From Theristus sp. LFF4_11 (lineage: Eukaryota > Nematoda > Chromadorea > Monhysterida > Xyalidae): a stretch of 64,000 nucleotides of DNA. The notes beneath the pieces were generated by a model that had not been told where the DNA came from, ran no database searches, and saw only the letters and a list, made by a program, of their open reading frames with translations. Location of the stretch: positions 1-64,000 of the forward strand of contig JASANC010003250.1 in assembly GCA_030248135.1 (NCBI GenBank), read 5' to 3'. Position 1 is the stretch's first letter, and each line of letters starts with the position of its first letter. This document shows positions 56,527 to 64,000 of the stretch, piece after piece. The position numbers and the translations under genes were made by a program.

Positions 56527-58898
56527 ATGGAGCCCTCTGCAAGTGGCATCACGTTGATCGAAGGTTGGTCAACGATTGCTATGTTGTTGGTGACATGAAA
56601 TCTGTGCTTCAGTTTTTCACGTCACTTGTTTTTACGCAGATTCAACAGAGTGCAGTGGCTATCCAGTAGCTGTGTGTTTTGCTCGGAAGCTGCAGCGAAC
56701 GCAGTCCATCGTATTCTGTCGGTGTGAACAACGCCACTTGCCTTCGGCTGATTTATTGTGAGCTGCGCTGCGAATTTTAGTTTGGCTGAGATGAGACGCA
56801 CAATTGGCAGATTGTTCGGGTGTACTTTTTGAATCTTTTAATCACTGCACATTTCAACCAATTTCCAGAGACTGTCAAACGCTGGACTGGCGAGTGGCCT
56901 GCTTGCAACTGAGTCTGCAGCAGCTGCTTCAGCAACTTGTCGATTACATGAACGGCCAGCCATTTGGCGACCACTCTGTGTGTGTCTTGATTGATTCCGT
57001 GGCGTCACTTTTGTCAGAGGCGGTCGGTTTCAAGCAAATCGACGATTTGGTACAGTGGCTGCAACGAGTGCTTGGTTTACGACAAGGCAAGGGATAGATT
57101 CTCTGGCGAAGAAAATGTAGCAAATGCATGGTTTTTTTTGTTTGACAACACTTGTATGCACCCCCTCTTTGAATCACAACCAACAAATCAGTCTTGTTTT
57201 AGTGGCATCTGTGATCGTCGTCGCCCATGCGGATCTGCTTGTTGACTGTGCATCGCGTGCCAGTGCGTTGCGTCGTCTGCGTTACCCTGCCAGTGTGCGT
57301 GTGCGCCTGAGCACTTTTGAGACGGCTCCGAAACTGCGACAACCGATCGCTGAATACTGCAGCGTGAGACCGACGGGCAAAATCGATACAAAGGTCGCTT
57401 GAAACAATTTTAATGTGTTGCGCATTCAGTGATTGTCCAATGAGCAGTGAATGGTGTAACATCAAGCGTTGCGATTCTGAAATTCAAAATCTAGACTTCA
57501 AGTAGCGAGAGAGTGGCGATTTACTGGACTGGAGAACAACCAAGATTACAGGGAAAAGATCACGTTATATAGCAGAGTAACACTCAATTACAGCTAATTA
57601 CAAATAATAATTACGATAATCACCCATCATTAACTTCTCCCCCATCAACGAAAAGAGAGACAGGGAGAAGCCAAATCACAAAATCTCCCTATTTTCAATC
57701 ACAAATCATTTAGCCGTCCATTCACCACGTCCTATGACCACCACATCTCCATCCTCGGCACACGCTCGGCCGGAAACGCTCCACACATCGGCACTGCGGC
57801 CATCATCTCATCACGACTCGATGCTCGGCGCTCGTTCGGCAGCCAGAAGCACGTGAAACTCGGCACCTTGGCCTCGTCGCAGTCCTCGCGACGCGTCATC
57901 GCCCATTGGCTGACGTTCATCTCTCGGCACATCCTTGGCCGGATACTTGACTGCTGGTCGCTGCGCTGATAATACGCCAAACTCCGCTGCGTGAACGGTT
58001 GTCTCCTTCTCGTCCATCGAACGTCCCAAGTGCTGCGAGCCATTTCCTCCGCGGTTGCTCGTCTTACCACACGCGCTGCCATCTCGCGGGCCAGCGACAA
58101 AGCCATAACAGGTCATATGGGACAAAGTCGCGCCTTCCACGGCATAAAGCGACAAAACAAGTCGTGCCCAAACAGGGTAAACACGACAATAAATAGCAGC
58201 AGACGACCACAGAAGGCCGGTCATGATGACCGCCTACGTGCCACGCTCAACGGCGGGCTCACCACTTCAAGTAGCGAGAGAGTGGCGATTTACTGGACTG
58301 GAGAACAACCAAGATTACAGGGAAAAGATCACGTTATATAGCAGAGTAACACTCAATTACAGCTAATTACACATAATAATTACGATAATCACCCATCATT
58401 AACTCTAGCACAATGATTCGAGTATCAATGCTACTGAGTATCAAGGCTGCCTCGTTTTGACAGTATCAATCAAAACACAGCCAGTGAGCACATTTCGCGC
58501 AATTTCAGTGGTTTTCGTTCGACGTGTCCCCTGCCACATTGACGCTCACATCGGTTCGCCCATTCGACCGTCTAGCAGCTGGTCTCTCCCGTCTGTCAGT
58601 GTCCACCGATGCCACCGTCGCCAGCAGCAGTGTCCAACAGCAACAACACCAGCCACCGGACGCTGCGTTCGCCGGCGCAGTTCCATTTCAGATGGCAGTG
58701 ACGAAGTCGAGCGAGCGACGTGCGAAAGCAGCCACCGCACTGCCGCATGTCGCTGCACAGCAGCACCAAACCGACGCTCTGCCGTCGATCGCTGATGGTG
58801 AACGCAGAAAGCTGCGCGTCGGCGGCCAGGTGATCTACGAGCCAGACGCTGCCGATGATGTGGACGAGGAAGACCCGGATGATGACCTGAATGTGTGA
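56527..58898 (+). CDS. ELP5: Elongator complex protein 5
   Basis: ELP5 is one of the Elp4-Elp5-Elp6 RecA-like ring subunits of Elongator, which starts xcm5U formation at tRNA U34. The start at 56527 gives MEPSASGITLIE. Exon 2 after TTACGCAG has DSTECSGYPVAVCFARKLQR. Exon 3 (56871-57092) has LDWRVACLQLSLQQLLQQLV and DHSVCVLIDSVASLLSEAVG, matching the family's IALDSLSWLL strand. Exon 4 (57202-57393) has VASVIVVAHADLLVDCASRA and TFETAPKLRQP. Exon 5 (from 58509, after ATTTCAG) has WFSFDVSPATLTL and the hallmark C-terminus GGQVIYEPDAADDVDEEDPD ending DDLNV, nearly the same as animal ELP5. The end of exon 2 is uncertain. Intron 4 holds a complete miniature LTR retrotransposon. Confidence 0.92.
57495..57634 (-). 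repeat. LTR of the miniature retrotransposon (3' LTR in element orientation)
   Basis: Starts ACTTCAAGTAGCGAGAGAG and ends CATCATTAAC; adjacent polypurine tract to its right on the + strand (read on the minus strand). Confidence 0.85.
58264..58403 (-). repeat. LTR of the miniature retrotransposon (5' LTR in element orientation)
   Basis: Same sequence as 57495-57634 apart from ACACAT for ACAAAT. The primer-binding site lies immediately left on the + strand. Confidence 0.85.
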
Positions 58899-59824
58899 TG
58901 CGTTGTCGTGGCTGTGTTGTGGTGCTGTGCTCTGCTCTGCTGCGTACCAGTTTTCAACCAGTCTTGTCGCTATACGGCTGCTATGCAGTGCATGATCACT
59001 ATTTTATTCATTTCTCCTCAAAAACTGGTGATAACCCTGATCGAAACAAACCATAAAACGAACCGAAACAAACGAGCGCTGACGCGTTTTGTTATTGTGT
59101 CAGTGCAGACAGCAGCAAGCAGCGCTGATTTCATGATGAATGACCGTAAATCTCGGATTATGCTGCTGTGGCGGACACACACAACAGCGCCTGTGTTTTC
59201 AGCGTTTCCTTCAGCGCGGCTTCAACAACACCACTGAAACTCATTAGTTTTGTGGTTGCGCTGCCAGCTCTCTCCAGCGTCTCAGCCATGCGCGAATGAG
59301 CGGCTTTTGTGCGCGTTTGATCACCCGTCATGCGTCATGCTACGCGCGTCACTCAAGTTTTATCGTGTGCCAGCTCCGGAAACAAAAGCCAGCACCGCAC
59401 CTCGTTTAGCTGGCAAGACAATAAACACGCGTTTACTATCGTTTTCACCAAGGTTTATGATCTTCTTGGCTTTGCTGGAGGTCTTGCGCTCCTGGTAACG
59501 ACATGTGAACAATGCAATTACAAAAAACATAATTGGCTCAAGCGCGACTAATCAAATCGCGCTGCTTGCTGTTTTTTATTACAGTGTATTACAGTGTATT
59601 ATACTTCGTTTTTCTGTGACCACAGTTCCTGTGTGTCATTCGGGCCATTTGTTGCGCCGTGTTTTTTCCTATAAAAGCCGGTTTTTCTGTTTCGCAATTT
59701 TAAGACGAAACATGACACAGATGCAGCCATATGAGCTTACTACTATTATTTTACTGATGCGAATCTTATGTACTTAGCGTGCGTACAACTCCGTTGACAT
59801 CGGCATATGCACAACATGCATGTG
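58899..59824. other. Intergenic after ELP5
   Basis: Several open frames on the + strand (for example 59250-59498) lack recognisable motifs or good splice partners. No poly(A) hexamer close to the ELP5 stop was found. Confidence 0.35.
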
Positions 59825-60383
59825 CAGGGTGATGAAAAAAGCCTCAATTTTTAAAACGCTTCGATCTCGCGACTGCATTGATGTCTCAAGCTGAAATTGT
59901 CATTTTGTTGGCATTTGTTGTGTAAAAATATTAACTGTCTGACACAACGGTACTTTTATTCAACATTTTTTTTCATTTTCACTGTTTTTGTTACGTTTTC
60001 AAGCATCGGGGATACACGTCATCATTATCATTCAAGTTTTCTTTTGGCAATATCACATTATCTTCTAACACATTGAAAGTTTAAGCAACTATCTCAATAA
60101 AACAAGACAATTATGGAGCAGATGACAGTGAAACAGAAGACGATGAGATAATGCCAGAAGAAAACTTGAATGATGATGATGCTTGAAAATGCAAAAGTGA
60201 AAATGTAAAAATTTGGATGAAACTGCCGTTGTGCTCAACAAAGTTGATGTTTTTCACTGAAGTTTTTGCTCAACAAATGAAATGGCAACCAAATGACTAG
60301 AAGTGGTGCAAATGTCAGTTTCAGACATTAATGCAGTCGCGAGATCGATGTTGTTTAAAATTGACGTTTTTTTTATCACCCTG
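59825..60383. mobile_element. Foldback (palindromic) element
   Basis: Starts CAGGGTGATGAAAAAAGCC and ends in the matching complement GACGTTTTTTTTATCACCCTG (split by one base). The arms pair along their length, e.g. CGATCTCGCGACTGCATTGA on the left with TTAATGCAGTCGCGAGATCG on the right, and TCATTCAAGTTTTCTT with its complement near the centre (about 60100). No target duplication is evident. Confidence 0.7.
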
Positions 60384-60883
60384 TACGAGGACGCACATTT
60401 GCATTACCCCGTGGGTGCCGTTACACGGCGGAAGCATGCGCATCAATTCTCGTTCGACCGCTGCGCTGCGTATTCCATTTTTACACATCTGTCGGACGCA
60501 ATATTTCTTCATGGTTTTTTGTTCGTTTTGCTTTTTGCAATCACACAAACATGGATTCAAAGTGTGTTAGCCTGCAGAGAGAGTGAGCACAACCACAGCG
60601 AGTGATGAGATGAACAAAACAAGGCTGCAAGCCATATTATTAGATATTCGATCGAGCCGGGGACTTATTGCATTACAGTCTTCTGTTTTTTTTTGTTTCT
60701 ACCGTTGCTACTGAACGCCCGCGGTGTTCGTTCGGTTGGTTCGAAACTAATTTGCGGAGTGCTTTCGGTATTTTTGATTCGCCTGAAATGAGTGCCGCAA
60801 AATGATGGTGTTGCTTGAAGAATCGCGCACAGTTAGTTTTTGTAGATAGCACAAATCAGCTAGTTTTGGTATGAAACAGACAT

Positions 60884-61397
60884 GTGGTTGTGGCCGACCA
60901 GTATTTGCAAACGGCACTGCATGAAACGAGCTTGTTCGTACGAGATTATAGCTGGAAGCGAAACCGTCAAATCGTTTGTCGTCTTCTGGCGGATGCAAAT
61001 GTTGCGCGATCGTTTTACAGAACCCATGTGCTGGATCACTGTGCGCTGCTGGCATGCATGATTAAGAAAGGGACGCACAGACAAACACGACAATTAGTAG
61101 TAGCAAACGAATTGTTTTTCTGTTTGTTGATACAGCGGTAGTTTTTTGTCATTTGGACTCATTATTTACCATTGTCCCGTGAAACAACAGCCGTTTTTTG
61201 CAACACTGAATGAAATTGCCGAATCTGAATCATATCCTATAACAGTTCATGGAGTGCAACTGTTTTCACAACAAGGACGACTAAAGCAAGTTTTCATGCA
61301 CAAGCTAGCAGCAGCTGTGAGAGCGTTTGTTTCTCGTTTGTCACGTCATTCGTCTTTACGAATTCATAATCTCGACTTTCGTCAAGCGCGAATGTAA
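60884..61397 (+). CDS. Possible gene fragment, unrecognised
   Basis: An open frame (60884-61138) encodes LQTALHETSLFVRDYSWKRN and RLLADANVARSFYRTHVLDH, and a second frame (61146-61397) encodes FATLNEIAESESYPITVHGV and LFSQQGRLKQVFMHKLAAAV. Both look protein-like in composition. I could not find a donor and acceptor that join them in phase, and there is no clear ATG. They may be two exons with unseen neighbours, a pseudogene or chance. Confidence 0.25.
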
Positions 61398-61999
61398 AGC
61401 TCGTGAGATTTTCAATGTTTGCTCAGCAGCAAAGCTGCGCGTTGAACAGGACACACGAGTGCATGTACATGCATCATTTACTATGCATTGGAGCTGCACA
61501 ACGTGAAAGCGACACTTCATGATTGTTGCAGAGCAACTGTGCTCGCGTGTAGCACATCCATTAGCTATTAGCTGTGTTTGGTTGCATTTTGTAGTTCTTC
61601 AACACCGCAAATTGCTCTGCTTCTATTTTTTGCCGGCCAACTCTAACTGGGCTTGCTGCTTGTTAATATATGCATATGGGCAAGAACCTCACGTTTTGCA
61701 TTCTTGTCTTCAAAAGGTCTGAGACGAATTCTGTACCGGACGTTTGGTGTTTGCGCGTCCCACAATATTGCATTTATCTCTGAAAAGCGCTCCTCTCTTA
61801 ACTGTTTGGGTTTCCGATTTCGCTTTTGAATAAGCTGATTTGAACGGAAACCCGAAGAATAAGCAGGTTATAGTGGGTGCTAGAATATATTAGATTTCAC
61901 CAGGGCGTAGCTTTGTGAAAAAGGGCGATTGAACATTCCGCTTGTTATCGAACTGGTGACTTGAAACTCATGTGAGAAATTTGTCAGAAACTCATGTAT
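61398..61999. other. Intergenic
   Basis: No exon or strong repeat recognised before the MITE at 62000. Confidence 0.35.
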
Positions 62000-62217
62000 T
62001 GTAGATTTATTCAAACGTGTCCGGACTAAAATGACGTCATTTGCTTTAAACACGCCCGTCAAGTCCAGGCACTAAAATGTCAGTTTGATGTGACTGATTC
62101 GACATTCACGATTTGTTTCCGGGAAGAAACCGGCTAAACGGAAAGTTTGGTTTGCTGTGAACGGCAAGCGCATGTTTGGCGGCACATGACGTCATTTCAG
62201 TGGGACACGTTTAAAAA
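62000..62217. repeat. MITE family 6, second copy
   Basis: CAAACGTGTCCGGACTAAAA at the left and GTGGGACACGTTT at the right. About nine bases in ten match 25516-25739 by eye. It ends 77 bases before the GPCR start. Confidence 0.75.
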
Positions 62218-62293
62218 AATAGGTCATAATACGTACACAAATCTTGTCACTGATTGGTCATTGCGCGGCGCACGTGATGCGGATGTGCAACCA

Positions 62294-64000
62294 ATGAGCG
62301 TTTTGCAGAGAACAGCCAGCACAATGGCAAGCAACGTGTCCTTGACTGTGGCCAATCGGACGCTGACGACCACCGACGGCAGTGAGTTCATGATGAGCCA
62401 ACTGATGAACACTCTAAACTTGAGCGCCATCCTTTTGAACGTCATCGTGATCGTGATCAGCATGCACCTGACGCACAACAGTCGTTTTTTCATCGTCAAC
62501 CTCGCCATTGTTGATCTGCACTCGGCGCTCTCGCATATCGTCTTCCGATTGATCGTGTATCCGCATGTCGCGCCAAAAGCACTCCATTGGCTGGTCAGTC
62601 TGTATTATCTTTCCTTTAAGTCCTGCGACTCAATGCGGTTGTGGACGTAAAAGGAAACTAGTTTCAATCTTTATGTGGTAATTCAGAATAGCCTAAGTGA
62701 CCCGTCCTTATTTAGAGGACTCGGATCCTTACGCCAATTTTGAATTCCCGCATTGTGCATGAAACTAGTTACCCATCTATGTGCGCGTTGAGACGCGGGA
62801 CGAAAATAAAAGATGTTTTCAATCATTGTTTGGTTGGAAAACCGAGACGAATCACACGCCATGGCAGGTCGGCGCGCTCTACGAGGCCGTGAACAGCAGC
62901 GCAGCAGTGAGTGCCCATTTGGACGACGAAACGAAATCGATGATCGTAGGGCGCGAGTACTTCTATTCACTGGAGCACCGTAAGCTCAGTGTCAGCGAGC
63001 AGTCGCAGCTGTGCCTCTGGACGTTCTACTGGGTGATGTGCTCGTTCTGGACGTCTGTCATCGCATACCCACTGATCAGCCTCGATCGTTTCCTCGCGTT
63101 GAGCTACCCCATTTGGTACACGCACAACATGCGACCGCGACTCATTGCGTTGATTTGTCTCGCCGCGGACTGTCTGATTCCGTTGCATTTCCTCTTCACC
63201 GGTGTGCTCACGGGCGCTTTCAGGTCGGTATGGTCGCTTGCTTAAGCGGCATTCATGAAATATTATTTAATGACGCGTAGCTGTGTTAAAACATAGCTAC
63301 GCTGTCACTAAATGCTGCTTCATGAATGCCAGTTTTGTTGACATAACTTACTGTTTTTGTTGGTGTGCGCGTCAATGTTTTTTGGTGTAGATTGCAGCAA
63401 CTAGCAATATTGCTGCCACTTTGCGTCGGCTTCAAACCACTACATTGCATTAGCATTGTTTCAGCTTATGGGGCGACATCGTGTGTCATGTGCGCGGTGT
63501 GCGGCACAGCAGAAACGCATTCAAGTGGTTCGTGGCTGCCATCATGCTCACTCTGTGCTACCAGGTGAACAAAACGATTGCGCGATTTGGAAATTTGAAT
63601 GCGTGCTAAAGTTACGTGGACCAGCGGTGGAAAGGCGGACCTAACTAACCAACACATGCCTGATCCACTACAGTATGACCGAATAAATAAGGCAGTCCTT
63701 GTATTCAATATCAAGGCGGGATCAGTCGTAGACTAGGAGTTGTCTTTTTCAAAAATGCCAGGATAGTTCCCAATGGTGTGTGCAAGTGAGAAAGAATGAA
63801 CAGCAGAGCACGAGGACTCAATTCGTTTAAAAAGACACGTCAAATTTGACAGACAATTAAGTTTCTGAACGTCTTTTTTCTTCCATTCAAATTTCGCGCG
63901 CTCCTTGCACCCTCAAAAGAAGCTGCCATGTTTAATCGACCATTCCGTAATTTGATTTTCAATTGCAACGATGATTTGATCAAACTGAGCAAACACCATC
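62294..64000 (+). CDS. Rhodopsin-like G protein-coupled receptor, 5' part (cut by window end)
   Basis: Exon 1 (to 62595) begins MSVLQRTASTMASNVSLTVA, with a second in-frame ATG at 62324, and has NVSL and NRTL glycosylation sites. TM1 is LNLSAILLNVIVIVISMHL. TM2 is RFFIVNLAIVDLHSALSHIV, carrying the family's NLAxxD. Exon 2 (62870-63222) has an extracellular loop, then TM3 with FWTSVIAYPLISLDRFLALS (DRF in place of DRY), then TM4 RLIALICLAADCLIPLHFLF, which lacks the usual Trp. A TM5 exon is probably in 63370-63450. An exon after GTTTCAG (63465-63564) has RNAFKWFVAAIMLTLCYQ, typical of TM6. TM7 lies beyond the window. Ligand unknown. Spans a MITE family 1 (intron 1) and a family 2 copy. Confidence 0.75.
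62613..62812. repeat. MITE family 1 filling GPCR intron 1
   Basis: AAGTCCTGCGACTCAATGCG at the left and GCGCGTTGAGACGCGGGAC at the right. The body words TTTATGTGGTAATTCAGAAT and TTTTGAATTCCCGCATTG match the family. It takes up most of the 274-base intron. Confidence 0.75.
63243..63333. repeat. MITE family 2 palindrome in GPCR intron
   Basis: TAAGCGGCATTCATGAAAT at the left and GCTGCTTCATGAATGCCAG at the right. Confidence 0.75.
63671..63951. repeat. Second copy of the 9202 dispersed repeat, in GPCR intron
   Basis: ACAGTATGACCGAATAAATA, GACTAGGAGTTGTCTT, TTCAAAAATGCCAGG and ATTCAAATTTCGCGCGCTCC match 9202-9458 in order. Confidence 0.7.

Larger units (their letters stand above)
57495..58403 (-). 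mobile_element. Complete miniature LTR retrotransposon (TRIM-like) in ELP5 intron
   Basis: Two 140-bp direct repeats (57495-57634 and 58264-58403) differ at one visible base. The pair is flanked by the 5-bp duplication TCTAG (57490-57494 and 58404-58408). Read on the minus strand, the LTR has a TATATAA box, the base run after the 5' LTR is TGGTGAGCCCGCC (a TGG-type primer-binding site), and GATGGGGGAGAAG (a polypurine tract) precedes the 3' LTR. The 629-bp interior lacks gag-pol, so the element must borrow proteins. A 137-codon minus frame (58224-57811) with a hydrophobic start is present but unassigned. Confidence 0.88.

Noticed and set aside
60303..60605. 100-codon + strand frame with hydrophobic segment
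   Set aside because: Its first part lies in the right arm of a foldback element and no splice partner was found.

Overview
This is a gene-rich stretch of an animal nuclear genome, probably an ecdysozoan and most likely a nematode. Every gene is split by short introns with GTRNG donors and TTTTCAG-type acceptors. Genes sit 200-350 bp apart, a patched-related (PTR) gene is present, and the proteins match conserved eukaryotic families. There is no prokaryotic or organellar signature. Species cannot be read from the sequence. Gene names come from recognising protein motifs, without a database search, and exon ends are my own reading of splice sites.

Layout, left half (1-34.5 kb, mostly minus strand): an unrecognised + strand coiled-coil-like gene (164-1775); DHDDS, the cis-prenyltransferase of dolichol synthesis (2280-3863, -); USP14, a proteasome-associated deubiquitinase (4731-7723, -); an unrecognised + strand helical protein (9097-10220); a 14-exon patched-related membrane protein (10987-16926, -); mitochondrial PNPase PNPT1 (19101-24938, -); the tiny COP9-signalosome subunit COPS9 (25185-25475, -); a possible 41-residue protein (25771-25948, -); a LAMP-family lysosomal membrane protein (28073-31603, -); and ribosomal protein RPS5 (32424-34467, -).

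Middle (34.5-40 kb): a gene-free, repeat-rich block. It holds a nested foldback element, a hAT-type element with an 8-bp target duplication, a damaged relative of it, a GTACCGGATCGACC minisatellite and long homopolymer runs.

Right half (40-64 kb, all + strand): POLR2F, MOCS3/UBA4, FBXO31, CTU2, FBXW5 and ELP5 run head to tail with 195-356 bp gaps, followed by about 3.4 kb without a secure gene and then the 5' part of a divergent rhodopsin-like GPCR cut by the window edge. MOCS3, CTU2 and ELP5 all belong to the pathway that makes mcm5s2U at the wobble position of tRNAs, so the run looks like a functional cluster and possibly an operon, interleaved with two F-box genes.

Mobile DNA is abundant, mostly in introns. 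There are at least five MITE-like families, including nine copies of one and seven of another; three non-autonomous hAT elements with 8-bp duplications; a complete 909-bp miniature LTR retrotransposon (140-bp LTRs, 5-bp duplication) inside an ELP5 intron; a tRNA-derived SINE in two copies; and two foldback elements.
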